64,000 nt of DNA from Begonia masoniana (GCA_022432975.1 CM039514.1:3951519-4015518); one strand, 5' to 3'. Positions 1-13,183 are shown, counted from the first letter of the stretch. Program-made: numbers and translations. The notes: generated by a model not told the origin, from the letters alone.

Positions 1-285
1 GAGAACAGCCAGAAAGGACCGGCGATCGGAGCTCAACAGAGCTCACCGTTCCCGGCCAGAAATCGAGCAAGAACAGGGGAGAACTCACCGTTTTCGATCG
101 GGTTTTTGCGCGGAAAGGCCGAACCGCACACTGGCTTCAACTCGCCGGAGTCTGCTCGTCTGAACGGTGGTCGGAGCCGCGTCGTCGCCGTCGGAGGGAT
201 GTCGTTCGCCATTCCTTCACCGCGAGCCCGACGACAGCCCGAGCGACGAACGGCGAGCGGCATCCCTCCGAGACTGAATCGGGAT
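1..285. repeat. LTR-like fragment at window edge
   Basis: This GC-rich block resembles part of the solo LTR at about 12650-12850. Both have paired gagctc words, a short stretch ending in gcgcgg, and a shared segment around gtcgtcggaggga followed by gcgttcg. It joins abruptly to transposase sequence at about 286. I read it as the end of an LTR inserted in the outer MULE. The rest lies outside the window, so neither boundary nor target duplication can be tested. Confidence 0.4.
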
Positions 286-1500
286 ACAGATGGACATTTA
301 TTTCAGATCGACAAAAAGTATAATGCATTTCCAATTAATCTTTCAATTATTGGGGCGTTGTGGTAGTTATATTATTTTATGTTGACTCTGTTGTTCTTTC
401 AAATATCAAGGGTTGTTGTCCGCTATGCAGCAAAAATTATCGTTAGTCGAACACTGCTACTGCCTTCGGCATATGTACGCAAATTTAAAAAATCAATTTT
501 GGGACAGAGTATACAAAGATACAATGTGGAATACGGCCAGAGCAATCATATCTTTTCATTTCGAGAGAGAAATGAGGAACTTACATCATATTAATCTGGA
601 TGCCCACGCATATCTTCGAGGCACATAACCTAAATATTAGGCTAGTTATGCGTTTTCTTCAATTCTCAAGTGTGAATTAGGATTAAACAATTCATGTGAG
701 TCATTTAATGCATTTCTATTACCTATCAGGGACAAACCGATTCTGACCATCTTCGAGATGATCTGAAGTGCTTAATGACTAGGATTGTCAAAAACAAATA
801 TGAGAAGTTGGCCTCGTCAACAAACGTCTTGTGTTTCCATATAAGAAAAAAGCTTGTAAAGCTAGAACGTGCAGCTTGAAATTGGAGTGCTATGTTTGCT
901 GTACGATTTGAGGTCATCAACGACAACAAACAATATGTTGTCGACATGAATACATGTGTGTGCAACTGTTACAGGTGTGAGATTACTGGAATCTTGTGTG
1001 TCCATTGGATTCCCTACATTCAATTTACGAGACTACCACCAGAAAATTACGTTAATCAATACTATCACCGGGAAACTTATCTGCAGATGTACTCAAACTT
1101 CATTCATCCCTTAGCGGCCAACACATGTGATCGCTCGTACAAAATATAAACTCAATCCTTCCTCCCAAAAGAAAATGTCAACTTGGTAGGCCGAAGAAGA
1201 AAAGAGTGTGAAATGTCGATGAACCGCCAAGTTCGACAATTATCAAGAAGAACTCAACTATGTCGTGTGGTATATGTCGGCGTTAGTGGCATAATAGTCG
1301 CACTTGTCGAGACAGGGGATCTACTTCAGGTGTTACTTTCGCTTCATTTTTGCAAGACACATTTATAAGTTTCCACACATTTGACGGGACACAGTTATAT
1401 TTCAACACATTTTGTGCATAAACACAATTTTATTATTGTCTAATATAGTTTTTAATATGTGCAAGAATCTTCTACACATGGCAGAGGCATAAATGTATAA
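286..1500 (+). pseudogene. MULE (mudrA-like) transposase remnant, outer element
   Basis: This is the 3-prime half of a Mutator-like transposase, readable only in pieces with stops and frameshifts. It aligns with the better copy at 14035-15165. It starts at the intron region after the SDRQK-like motif and continues through the RHMYANF-like segment at about 465-500. The SWIM zinc finger follows at about 945-1010, with the CNCYRCEITGILCVH pattern (C-x-C...C-x-H). A worn tail near 1360-1500 corresponds to the final codons of the inner copy. The DDE catalytic half is missing. It cannot encode a working transposase. Confidence 0.75.
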
Positions 1501-2860
1501 CTATTTGGGCTGTAATTTATGTATTTATTATAATGTGTAGTTTAGTGAGATATAGTTGTAAAAATAGGAAGACTTTCCTTTGTTTTATGACTCCCTCATA
1601 GCTAGCTTCAAACAATTACTGCATATTCAAATTACAATTTTATAATCAACAACCAGTATGATGGGTAACGACCTGAAAATGAGCGAGTTATCACCCAAAG
1701 AGTAAGGGTTGCTCACTGGTCAACTAACCTGACAGCAATAAAATGTATGAGCAGAAATGAAAAGGTTAAAGTGCTCGAAATGAAACGATTTCTTCAGACG
1801 AAATGAAGCTAAGAGATGGAAGATGAAGTACCTGTAAAGTGGTGATAGTGTTCTGTGAAGAAAATAAAGAAAATGATAAAACCCTAAATCGGCCGATAGA
1901 GGTATTGAGTTACCTCTCGGCTAATGCTTCTTCCAAGAAAGAAGACCGGTCTTTGGGAATGGTGTGACCTTCTCTTATGATTCCAGCACCAAGGTGACTT
2001 GGAATAGAGTAAGGAGTAAGAGCTTTCAAGCCACCACACGCTTGGAAGCAATGGAGGTTCTCTCCAATCAGTTTAAGCAAACCGATACTTACCTTGGGCA
2101 CAAACCCTTGGTGGGATTTCCAATGGCACCAACCCTTGGAAGATGTAGCACCCGGTTCCATTGAGTCAAAATTTGAATTATTGTTAATAACGTACTTTTA
2201 TAGAAGGGTTGGGAGAGTTATTGATTAGGTTAATAAATGACTAGGCAAGGGCAGAAAGGTAATTAGAGATTTTTTTTTAAAAAAAATAATGTATTTAAGG
2301 TTAGTGATTTGGGGTTTAGTGCTCGGTAGCCGCCACTAATTCCCTTACTTCTCTCCCGGCCTTCAGCTCTTCAGCAGAAAACTTTCGGGCGATTTCTTCC
2401 TCCCTCGATTCTCCTTCAACCTAGGTAAGCTCTCTTAGTTTGTCTGTGATTTTAACAACTAGATAGCTGAGGGAGTACAATGTGTGAGGTTTCGAGGAAT
2501 ACTGTGAGAGAGTCGAGCTCGGGTGTAGTGTTGAATCGGAAATGCACAATGAACTAAGCTTCCAAGCTAGTTTCCCTTGATTTCCTGAATAGATTAGAAT
2601 GAGGTTTAGTAGAAATTTAATTGACATCCTTTCTATGACCTAGGTGAGCAGACTTCTGAAGTAGATTGAAACCGTGCATTTCCAGGGGAGCCAGGTAAGT
2701 AAAGTTTGTTTGTGTGCCTTCGGGCCTACATCACAAAACGTTAGGGTTGTGTTTACTTGGATGTGTCTGTGTGTGTATTATGCATCATGTTTTAAAAGTA
2801 TACGAAAATGAATGCATGTTGGCATGGTAAGGAATGAACATATTGAAACAGTTATGAGAA

Positions 2861-3076
2861 TCAGTTTTACTGTTAAGGGAAATAATCCAACCCTTAATGA
2901 GACAGTGGATATTTATACTTTGGGAGAGTTGATCCAACTCCCAATTTCACAGGGGGATTTGAACAGTGAACCAGCTTTACTGTTAAGGGAGCTAATCCAA
3001 CCCTTAATGAGACAGTGGATATTTATACTTTGGGAGAGTTGATCCAACTCCCAATTTCACAGGGGGATCTGAACAG
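2861..3076. repeat. Two-copy 110-bp tandem duplication
   Basis: The segment with ttactgttaaggga through cacagggggat occurs twice, offset by 110 bases (for example tgttaaggga at 2871 and 2981). The copies are almost identical, which indicates a recent local duplication inside the LTR. Confidence 0.9.
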
Positions 3077-3599
3077 AAACAACGCATGAACAACTGAGAG
3101 GAGAAAGTAGAAATTGCACGTTTATGAATTCATGTTCCAGCATTTCATTCTTTTCTTTTCATCATTGCTTTACTTGCTTAGCATTAGGCTAATAGATGAG
3201 TTTTGTGATGTAGGTGAAGAAGTGACAGCAGGTGATTCTTCTGAGTTCATTGAGGGATAGACTGGTTGGGGGAGCACACTCATGCCACGGACCTGGTGAA
3301 CTGATGAGACGATTTAACTGATGTCTGTTTGGTGAGAAGGTTTAGTTGACAGTGATTAAAACTTAGAAATGCTAAGTTTCCATAACAGTAGTGGTTTCAG
3401 TACTTTAAACACGTTTTGAGTTTTTTTCTGATAACGGTGATCTGTTGAGTTTTAAAGGTTATTTTTACTGGACTTGATTAATGCAATGGTTTGAGTTGTT
3501 TCTGAATGGTCTTAGAAAAGTAAGCAAATTCCTTTCTGTAATCAGTGTTGTGTATGTTTTGTGAGGAGTCGTTGAAATGTACTCTGTACCGGTAAATGA

Positions 3600-4110
3600 T
3601 GTCTATCGGTAAATGTTGAGTTATGTTGTCTATCGGAAGATGTCTTCAGAAAAGCCATCGGATGATGTAGGTTTAAGTTTATCGGAAGATGTCTTTAGAT
3701 GAGCCATCGGATGATACAGGTTAATTCTATCGGAAGGTGTAGGTTTAAGTCTACCGGATGATGTCTCAGTAAACTCATCGGCAGATGCGTGCTGACGTCA
3801 TCGGAAGGTGTAGGTTAAGTCTACCGGATGATGTCTCAGTAAACTCATCGGCAGATGCGTGCTGATGTCATCGGAAGGTGTAGGTTAAGTCTATCGGATG
3901 TTGTCCCAGTAAACTCATCGGCAGATGTAGGAGAATTATCGTCGTTTAGTCTATCGGTAGATGATGAGTTATTGTTCTGTCACCTATCGGTAGATGAAGA
4001 CTTTGCATTATCGGAAGGAGAGGGTGTCATACTTTGTCGTGTAGTCATCGGTAGATGCAGTCTACTGAAAGTTGTCTGTGTTGTATATTTTCCGGGTGAC
4101 GTCATCGGTA
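3600..4110. repeat. Minisatellite with atcgg-core units
   Basis: This is a run of degenerate units built on the word (c/t)atcgg(a/c)agatg. The best copies form a 70-71-bp higher-order unit: cggaaggtgtagg occurs at 3731, 3802 and 3872. The plus frame is open for 105 codons across part of it (3855-4172), but only because of the repeat. I do not regard it as a gene. Confidence 0.8.
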
Positions 4111-4449
4111 GAAGCCTCCTATTTCCTGTTTCTACTTCCTCCGTTGACTTTGTCGTCGGCAGATTGGTTTGACCTCTGCAACTTCTCGAGTATTCCTCGT
4201 TTAAAAACTTTATTTCTTTTGGCCGATTATTCTGAACATTTCCAAAACATTATTTTAACAATGTTTTTCACAGTTTGATTAACTCCATAGTTATTCAAAT
4301 GATTTCCGCTGCAAGTTCTCAAAGGTTTTGAGGTTTTAGTAAAATGATTAATCTTGACTTTCGGGTAAAGTTTTAACTTAATCCAAAATTTCTTAGTCAT
4401 GCTCGAGCGATGAGTAGCGAACCGGGTTCAGAAAACTCGGGGCGTTACA

Positions 4450-5340
4450 GAAGAAGACTTTCTCTAGACACTAGTCTAAATGAAATACCTCAATTGTATT
4501 AAGTATGGCAAATGACCCTTACAATAGCCTAGAGTATTGCTTAAATAGAGTTTTTTTTTGGGGGGGGGGGGGGGGGGGGGGTAGCTTGGTTTACAAGATT
4601 AAATGTGTGCCATTAGATGAAAAAAGATGATGGGTGGCCAAGATCAATTGTGCTTCTTCTCCCTTGTGCCATGTCATCGATCCATGTCTCAACTAGCAAG
4701 TGTCCTTTGATGCCAAGTCATGCCTCTCCAAGCTCAAAGCAATTGGGCCTCTCCAAGCTCCATCTTCAAGTTCTATCTTCAAGCTTTGTCTTCCATTGGG
4801 TTGGGCTCCTCCCATCAAGATGGCTTACTTGAAACCGAGTTCTACCCATATAAGCTTAAGGCCAAAATGGTCTTTCTCAAGAAACATAAAAGCAATAAAA
4901 AAAATAAATAAAAATTACAGAATTTGTCTCCGAGAAGACAAATTCCCGCTTCTGATGCTCTACTGGTGCTCAAGTGTAACCTTCATCCTGAGCATCCCAG
5001 AAAATAGTGTGAAGAGGTTTGTCCATGTCTCCTTGGCTAGGTGTCCACTTCAAGTCACCAAAGGGTCCATCACCTGCAAAATAAATAAATTCATTAGTAC
5101 ATAAGTTGTAAGTGTCATGGACCTCGGTTATGGGCTGAGTTTTGGTTTGAGACCTAATAATGGGCCTATGGGGCACATCACAGTATCAGATAATTAAGTA
5201 TCACTCAAGTGCAGTTATATAGTAAAGTACAACCATACACCACATAATATAAACTAAATGACAAGCATAAACTAAAGTACAAACATAAAGTAAAGTATAT
5301 AAAATGAAATACAAAACATAAACTAAACTATGGTGATACA
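4450..5340. other. Unclassified repeat-like stretch without a gene
   Basis: No coding sequence is supported here. The stretch contains a 22-G homopolymer, a short tandem section with ctccaagctc-type words at 4727-4765, and AT-rich sequence up to the minus-strand gene remnant at 5341. It lies inside the outer MULE but has no counterpart in the inner MULE, so it is probably a further insertion that I could not classify. Confidence 0.4.
4560..4581 (+). repeat. Poly-G tract of 22 bases
   Basis: Nine T residues (4551-4559) are followed by 22 uninterrupted G residues. The length is typical of an unstable homopolymer and could also be an assembly estimate. The G-run could form a quadruplex. Confidence 0.9.
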
Positions 5341-5653
5341 TCGTCGTCGTCTCACTCTACCCAATTCATGAAGAATTTCTTCAGCTCTATGTGGGACTCA
5401 ACTAGCTCTCTCTGTGTCATAGTGAGCTCCTCAACTCTGTTTAGGAGAAAATCCAGTCTCTATTTTATCATGTCCCACCTACTAGCCATCTGGGGGGGAC
5501 AATGGCCGAGCGGAGACGTCCTCTATAGGAACATCTGCAGAGGTGGAGACCCTTTGATCTCCCTTGAACACCCAAGTCCCGTCAACTGCAACTACACCCA
5601 TCCGAATCAAATGAAACCTATCAAATATATCGCCAGATCTCTGTGCTCTCAGC
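5341..5653 (-). pseudogene. Second gene of the outer MULE, 3-prime part
   Basis: On the minus strand this is the downstream part of the plant transposon protein gene whose upstream part lies at 17948-18826. The two parts were separated by the gypsy element at 5654-17942. The homologous, uninterrupted stretch in the inner MULE is about 15390-16020: compare the segment around cacccaagtcccgtcaact here with cacccactcgccatcgact there. The sequence runs up to ctctcagc and resumes at tgctctac after the insertion. Frameshifts are present, so it is a dead copy. Confidence 0.65.
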
Positions 5654-7900
5654 TGTCAGGACCTGACCCTACGATCCCCGACGGGTGGAGCGGATTCTCG
5701 AGGTGGGAAGCTTCCGGAAGCAACCTACAACAAAACATACATCCTCTAAGTGAGAACTTTCAAACGACATGCACTATGCATTTCCTACTTTGGCATCCTA
5801 AATTAAGATATTTTCCAATAACATACAAACAATATACACAACAACCGAAATACATTTCATAAGTTGAAATATATTACATCATCATCAAATCCATTACATC
5901 AACCTATAAGAATACTCAAACGGAAGAGTAAACAAAATATAAATACATATAAGTCACGACAGGTGACTTTCCACAACCCAAAGACCATCCATCCATGATC
6001 TTTCACCTATGCCTCTTGTATACTTTACATTGCCTTAGTTTTCCCGTCTCGGTGAACATCCTCGATATCTGAAAAATAGAGATATTTTACATAATGAGCC
6101 ACTTGTCCAACAAATAAATCTAACAACTAGAATAACTAGCTCAAATTATATCCACACTATCTAGGCCAAAACGCCATCATCCACCTAATCATTGATTATT
6201 TTGAAATCAACTTAAATTAATTTTGTTTTGATTTGAAATCCATGTCATTTAAATAAAAATGCATGCAGGTTCGTAATTCAAACCATTTAAAATCCATCAA
6301 CAACGGTTTAAAACTCATTTCAATGATTAAATCAATATAATACAATTTCAAAGAAAATCTGTATTATTTAAATACACGGTTTAAAATCATTATCCATAAA
6401 TAGATAAATCTAATGCATTATAGTAAATATGCACGATTTAAAACCATCTTTTCTCAAAACATCTAATATCATTTTTAACATTCAAATTGAAATGAAAAAA
6501 ATGCAATTCACTCTAAACTGCCTCATATGACCACAAATTCACCACCACAGTTCTCGGGCTTTCTCCGGTAGGGCTATAGAACCCCTCTTGTATTATTCTT
6601 CTCAAGGATTTAGGAATTTTCAACCCAAAAAGAATGTTTTGTGTAAGGTTCCCAATCATTTTCATAGTTATATTCATCACACATGAAGAGGCAAGTCCAG
6701 CCCAATGGGTTCTTATGTTACCACGGCTTCCAACTTCCTCTTTCCTAAATACATACTTTAAAACAGTTATAAAGCAATGATATGCATGTTTAAAACGATA
6801 CAACTCAACTCACCCATGCAATTGATAATTGAAATCAATATGCTCAATTTAATGAAAATTGTCGTTTTCGAATTTCTTCGTTTCCATATTTCTTAAAAAT
6901 AAAAAATATACAATTCAATTACTTCACAAAACCAAAATTAAACCATTCAATAAAAATTGAATTTAAACAAACTTAATAATTCAATATAAACAATCGGTTT
7001 TGAAATTCTTCGTCTTAGCATTTAAATAAAACTGGAAATAAACGATTTTCACAATTCATTATTCACTTTTCATAAAAACGATATCAAATCCTCACTTTAA
7101 CATATCCAATCTCAACCAAATCTCAATCAAATCTATCATATCCAGATCCAAGATAGTAATTAAAACTATCTCTACCTATAAAGGTAATAAAGTCTAATCT
7201 AACTATTATAATCGTTAGAAATATTTATTGTATATCGGTTCCTCCACTTTTTCCACAAAGCTCCACCGGATCAATCGATTTTTCTACCAAAACGTTCATC
7301 TCATTGAGCTGAACAACTTTCCCTAAAGGACGGATCGACAAATCTCACTTTTCCCTCTCTCTTTCTCTCTCTTTTCCCTGCGGGTTTTCTTCCCTCTCTG
7401 GTTTTTCGTTCTTCCTCTCTCTCTCTTCTAACCACGTAAAAACCACAAAAAGCAGCCACCTTTTCCTTTTGAAATAGTGTTTGGATATGCACTTAGTAAT
7501 ATGATTAGTTTTGATTAATTCATTTATTTAATTAATCAAAAATTTTCATATAAAATCATATTATTTTATTTTATTGAAATCGTTATATGTTCGTTTCTTA
7601 ATGTATCATTTTTTTCTTTTTCTTCCTTCCTCACGTAAAAACCAAAAAATGGTGCCACATAATCCTTTTGAAATAGTAAATCATTGTTAATTACCATTTA
7701 ACCATGTTAATCCTATGCAGAAGACCAATTTGTCCTTAGATCTTTGGTTATTTACCATAAAATCCAACTTAATTAATCCTTAACCCCCATTAACTTTAAT
7801 CTAAACCAAATTATATTAGATTAGTTATAATTTAATTTTTTTAATTTATAAAAATCTGAAATCTTATTAATTTTTATCCTTAAAATTTCAAACTATTACA
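5654..7900 (-). repeat. 3-prime LTR of the deleted gypsy element
   Basis: This 2247-bp LTR runs from tgtcaggacctg to caaactattaca. It is collinear with the other LTR (8225-10070 plus 17562-17942, about 2227 bp once the MULE is removed). The pair is very similar, with a central block near 6480-6990 almost unchanged. A 96-codon minus-strand frame (6513-6803) recurs unchanged at 9084-9374; I take this as a result of LTR identity, not as a gene. At 7500-7560 this copy preserves the empty site of the MULE in the other LTR. Confidence 0.9.
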
Positions 7901-8224
7901 TTTTTCCCTCTTAAGAAAATTTCGTCTCGAAATTTATTTCTAACTCATTTTTTCAAAAGGATGGAGTTACGCTTCTCTAATCTCTATTTCTGATTCACAT
8001 TCATCTTCACTCACCACAAGTGCTTACTCAATCAATAGAGCTCTTTCAACCATATCCGAATACGACTCGAGTTTTAAAGCTACAAGTTTGCTAGAAATAC
8101 CTCATCTAAGACTTTGCTCAAATCAGAAATATGTTCACCACCAAGACAATACAAGAGGCATTCTAAACATAGTACTAACTCTCTCAACTAGTTAGAACTA
8201 CGATTTATAGCTCTGATACCAAAC
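7901..8224 (-). other. Residual internal region with PBS and PPT
   Basis: Next to the left LTR is a pyrimidine-rich stretch on the plus strand (tttttccctctt), which is the polypurine tract on the minus strand. Next to the right LTR is gctctgatacca (8210-8221), whose complement TGGTATCAGAGC matches the 3-prime end of initiator tRNA-Met. About 8030-8065 on the minus strand reads like the end of a gag segment (a YSDMVERAL-type motif). Everything else between these sites has been deleted. Confidence 0.75.
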
Positions 8225-10096
8225 TGTTAAGACCCGACCCAACGACCCCCAGACGGGTGGAACAGATTCCTGAGGTGGGAAGCTTCCAGAAGCAACCTAG
8301 AACAAAATATACATTCCCTAAGTGGGAACTTCCAAACGACATGCACCATGCATTTCCTATCGGGCATCCTAAATTATGATATTTTCTAATAACATCTAAA
8401 CAATATACACCACAACCGAAATACATTTCATAAGTTGAAATATATTACATCATCATCAAATTCTTTACATCAGCCTATCAGAATACTCAAACGAAAGCGT
8501 AAATAAAATATAAATACATATAAGTCACGACAGGTGACTTTCCACAACCCAAAGACCATCCATCCATGATCTTTCACATATGCCTCTTGTATACTTTACA
8601 TTGCCTTAGTTTTTCCGTCTCGGTGAACATCCTCGATATCTGAAAAATAAAGATATTTTACATAATGAGCCACTGGTCCAACAAATAAATCTAACAACTA
8701 GAATAACTAGCTCAAATTATATCCACACTATCCAGGCCAAAACGCCATCATCCACCTAATCATTGATTATTTTGAAATCAACTTAAATTAATTTTGTTTT
8801 GATTTGAAATCCATGTCATTTAAATAAAAATGCATGTAGGTTCGTAATTCGAACCATTTAAAATCCATCAACTACGGTTTAAAACTCATTTCAATGATTA
8901 AATCAATATAATGCAATTTCAAAGAAAATCTGTATTATTTAAATACACGGTTTAAAATCATTATCCATAAATAGATAAATCTAATGCATTATAGTAAATA
9001 TGCACGATTTAAAACCATCTTTTCTCAAAACATCTAATATCATTTTTAACATTCAAATTGAAATGAAAAAAATGCAATTCACTCTAAACTGCCTCATATG
9101 ACCACAAATTCACCACCACAGTTCTCGGGCTTTCTCCGGTAGGGCTATAGAACCCCTCTTGTATTATTCTTCTCAAGGATTTAGGAATTTTCAACCCAAA
9201 AAGAATGTTTTGTGTAAGGTTCCCAATCATTTTCATAGTTATATTCATCACACATGAAGAGGCAAGTCCAGCCCAATGGGTTCTTATGTTACCACGGCTT
9301 CCAACTTCCTCTTTCCTAAATACATACTTTAAAACAGTTATAAAGCAATGATATGCATGTTTAAAACGATACAACTCAACTCACCCATGCAATTGATAAT
9401 TGAAATCAATATGCTCAATTTAATGAAAATTGTCGTTTTCGAATTTCTTCGTTTCCATATTTCTTAAAAATAAAAAATATACAATTCAATTACTTCACAA
9501 AACCGAAATTAAACCATTCAATAAAAATTGAATTTAAACAAACTTAATAATTCAATATAAACAATCGGTTTTGAAATTTTTCGTCTTAGCATTTAAATAA
9601 AACTGGAAATAAACGATTTTCACAATTCATTATTCACTTTTCATAAAAACGATATCAAATCTTCATTTCAACGTATCCAATCTTAACTAAATCCCAATCA
9701 AATCTATCATATCCAAATCCAAGACAGTAATTAAAACTATCTCCACCTATCAAGGCAATAAAGTCTAATCTAACTATTATAATCGTTAGAAATATTTATC
9801 GTATATCGGTTCCTCCACTTTTTCCAAAAAGCTCCACTGAATCAATCGTTTTTTCTACCAAAACGTTCATCTCACTGAGCTGAACAACTTTCCTTAGAGG
9901 ACGAATCGAAGAATCTCACTTTCCCCCCTCTGGTTTTTCGTTCTTCCCCTCTCTCTCTCTCTTCTAACCACGTAAAAACCACAAAAAGCAGCCACATTTT
10001 CCTTTTGAAATAGTGTTTAGATATGCACTTAGTAATAAGATTAATTTTGATTAATTTATTTATTTAATTAAGGGTTTTTTTTAAAAAAAAAAAACC

Positions 10097-10430
10097 TAAA
10101 GTAAGGGTTGGTGGTAAAAAAAACCCTTAAAAAATACTATTCATTGAGTAAAACCTTAAAGTATCGAAAACACGCAATTTCAACCTCGCAGGGGGGTGAG
10201 GAGGCCGTCTTTCGTTACTGAGTATGGCCGGTCCAGCTGGACCGGCCATACTGGACTCATTTTGCAACTTTTTTGCAAAATATGGAGGCCGAGTACAGCT
10301 GGTCCAGCTAGACCGGCCGTACTCGGTAACGGAGGACAGTTGGTAGGAGAACCAACCACGGGTTTTTTTTGTCACGGGTTTTGTCATTTAGTGGGGAGTA
10401 CGACCAGTCCACCCCGGCAATATTTCTATG
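10097..10430 (+). repeat. Left terminal inverted repeat of the inner MULE
   Basis: This includes two GC-rich palindromic cores related to GGCCGGTCCAGCTGGACC (about 10225-10250 and 10295-10325) in otherwise AT-rich DNA. It mirrors 17225-17555. Repeated palindromes close to MULE ends are plausible transposase-binding sites, but that is inference. Confidence 0.85.
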
Positions 10431-10719
10431 TTTTCACCTGCTTCGTTTTTTCAATTTTATCATTTACCAGATATTTATATATTATACTATAAATAATTGC
10501 ATTGCATCTGTTTTTTTTTTTTAATGAAGGTTTTATTAGAGACGAAGATGGATTCCGACTCAAGTAGATCGATTAATTTAGATGAGCGATCAACTGGTGA
10601 TGGCGAAATGGATTGGGATTTGGACAATATGCTTGCATATTGTGATGTACGAGCATTCGATAACCCAATGGCAAATGAAGAAATATTCGTCTATTCAACC
10701 TCTAAAATGCTGGACGATG

Positions 10720-13183
10720 TGTAACGCCCCCGAACCCACCCTGGCTCGGAGCGTTACTTTGCTAACCAATCCCACGTTAAAACATAATTTAAAATATAAT
10801 TGACACAGCAGAATTTAAAGCTAAGTCTCTTGAAACTTTCTTACGTCACACCTAGCTGCCTAGACTCACTAATTTCTCTTAATCCTAACCGTTAAGCACC
10901 ACGGCGTCTTTCCCAAAAATTTCGACAAAGTAACGCCTGAAAATGGCGCCTCCAAAATGCTAGGTACCTGCAAAGAAATAAATCCCAACCAATCCAGAAT
11001 ACTCCTCATCAACTTATCCAGCATATGAAATCACCAAATAGCAGTAAAGAGGGAAACTAAAATACTAACATCCCTAAGTGAAGAAAGTCCACAGTACAGG
11101 GAGACACGTCACCCTTAACTATGACTATATACAACAACGACAAATAGCTATACCGTAACTCTCAAAACATCAACCAAAAAGAAAGTTACGCATTCCCATC
11201 ATTTCTACAAACAGACATTTACAACAAACTATCAAAAGACAAAGCCCACATTCCCCCGAAGACCATGGTCGAGGCGCCCCGACAACTGCCTGCACCGGCA
11301 TACAGCGTACATCAACGACTGCGTCCCAATCCTAACTTTCCTCGTAGCTCTAACCTGTACTCCTGTCGTCACTTACACCACAGAACACACACACACACAT
11401 GTAACCTTAAGCTTAGCAAGTAGGGGATAACAAATACAGTTTAAAAACCAAGCACTATGCACAACAACACAATACGGCAAAACAATGCAACACAACACCA
11501 CAATGCAACTCAACAACTCGACTTATAGTTGCCCGCACCCAAAGGTGCCTTACTCTTTAACTGACTACCATGCTAAACAATGCAACACAACACCACAATG
11601 CAACTTAACAACCCGACTCATCACAACACGACAACATGACCAAACAATGCAACACAACACCACAATGCAACTCAACAACTCGACTCATAGTTGCCCGCAC
11701 CCAAAGGTGCCTTACTCTTTGCCCGCACCGAAGTGCCTTACTCATTGCCCGCACCAAAGTGCCTTACACATTGCCCGCACCGAAGTGCCTTACATATTGC
11801 CCGCACCGAAGTGCCTTACACATTGCCCGCACCGAAGTGCCTTACTCTTTAACCGACTATCGTTAACCCTTACAACGACAAACACACAACGACAACCATG
11901 CAACTATGCGTATCTAGCGTGCTCTACATCATGATGCATGCTTCAAAGAAATGCAATGCCACACCACAACTCAACACCAAGCACAACGATAACACAACAC
12001 TACACAAAGAAAAGCAATAGCAATAAAACCTATCATTCTATGGTGTAGGCCTGAAGGTGAAAGAACATTACCCACTACTTACCTGGCGTCCTAGCTCGCT
12101 GGTTTTACTCGGTTACCTGTCCATCTACAGCTCGACCTACGACAATTACTCAAACTTCATTAAAATCAAACTTACATTCACCAATTACTCTCAAACTACT
12201 ATTTCTTGCATAACCCAACTAAAACCTAACTAAACGGGCCACTAATTTGGGTTCGGTAAAAACCGACCCGAAACTTCAAACGTGCATAACTTTAGCGTCG
12301 GATTTCAGAATCGAACGATTCCAACGGCCACGTACTCCTCTAATAACTTATTTTAACATGCCAAAAGGAAATTTAAAAAAAATAACCCTAGCTAGGTCAA
12401 AACTAGCAAAACCCGAACTGCCCATTAACCGGAAAATTCATTTTTCCTGGTTTTCCATCAAATCTCCTCCACTTCCTCACCAATCAATCCCCCTAACATC
12501 CAATTAACAAACCTAACAAGAAAACCCGAAATTCCACACAAAACCCCGGGCTCCAAAAACCTAGCCCTCAGTTTTTCACTCAATCCGAGCTCACCCTTGC
12601 TTGGCAAACCTCACCGGTGATAAGCTCTGCCATTTGACGCCAAGAACGGCCAAAGGCAGCCAGTAATCAGAGCTCAAACGAGCTCGTCCTACTCAGCCCT
12701 AAATCAAACCGAAAACAGGGCAAATCCAAACTTACCGGGTCGGTTCGTGCGCGGAGACAACTAGACTCGCTCGCCGTCGCCGTCTGGCGGGAGAGCGTCG
12801 GAAAACACGATGAACCGTCGTCGGAGGGACAGCGTTCGGTTCTCCTCTCTCCGTTTGCTCTCGGGTGCTCGAGTGCTCGACATGAACAACAGAATGGCTT
12901 CGGCCATTCTGTTGTTTTAATTAATAATAATAATAATAATAATAATCTATTAAACATTAATAACTCATCATTTACCGTTTTGCCCTCCCGTGTTTTTGAC
13001 CATTTCAAACTTCGTTAAATCTTGTTATTAAATTAACCTAACCCCCGGCTTAATTTCACTGGGAATACTCGAACCTAAATAAAAACCATTCACTTTCCTT
13101 TTTAAATTAATTAAAACAACCTATTTTATTATTCTTTTATTTTCTCTCCAATTTTTCCTTTAAAAAAAATCTCGGGTGTTACA
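10720..13183. repeat. Solo LTR of a Ty3/gypsy element
   Basis: The 2464-bp block begins tgtaacgcccccgaaccc and ends ctcgggtgttaca. It is flanked by perfect 5-bp duplications CGATG (10715-10719 and 13184-13188). Removing it restores the transposase reading frame, so the insertion point is certain. No internal region is present, so the element was reduced by LTR-LTR recombination. By comparison with the intact gypsy element the LTR probably reads on the minus strand. It contains a 26-bp minisatellite and a GC-rich segment (12740-12850) related to bases 1-285. Confidence 0.95.
11691..11850 (+). repeat. 26-bp minisatellite, about six units
   Basis: The units are of the type gcccgcaccgaagtgcct followed by tacnnatt, repeated head to tail with a few substitutions. 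A less regular repeat rich in caacacaacaccacaatgc precedes it (11475-11690). Plus-strand frames of 76-149 codons across it are repeat artefacts. Confidence 0.9.

Larger units (their letters stand above)
1662..4449. repeat. Probable solo LTR of a Ty3/gypsy element
   Basis: The block starts with tgggtaacgacctgaaa and ends with ctcggggcgttaca. These TG...CA ends have the style of the other gypsy LTRs here (compare tgtgacgacccgaaa and gggtgttaca at 43037 and 45240). It contains no long coding frame. It sits inside the outer MULE, between the transposase remnant and the second gene. The five bases on each side (tatga and gaaga) do not match, so either the duplication has decayed or a recombination removed it. 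Internal features are a 110-bp direct duplication and a minisatellite, listed separately. Orientation is uncertain. Confidence 0.5.

Noticed and set aside
3855..4172. Plus-strand 105-codon frame
   Set aside because: Runs through the atcgg minisatellite; Ser/Val/Asp-rich low complexity without homology.
6513..6803. Minus-strand 96-codon frame repeated unchanged at 9084-9374
   Set aside because: It lies inside the two LTRs of one element; the identity follows from LTR duplication, and I see no domain or other coding signal.
11691..11850. Regular 26-bp repeats resembling a CRISPR array
   Set aside because: The units are adjacent without unique spacers, in a plant LTR; this is a minisatellite.
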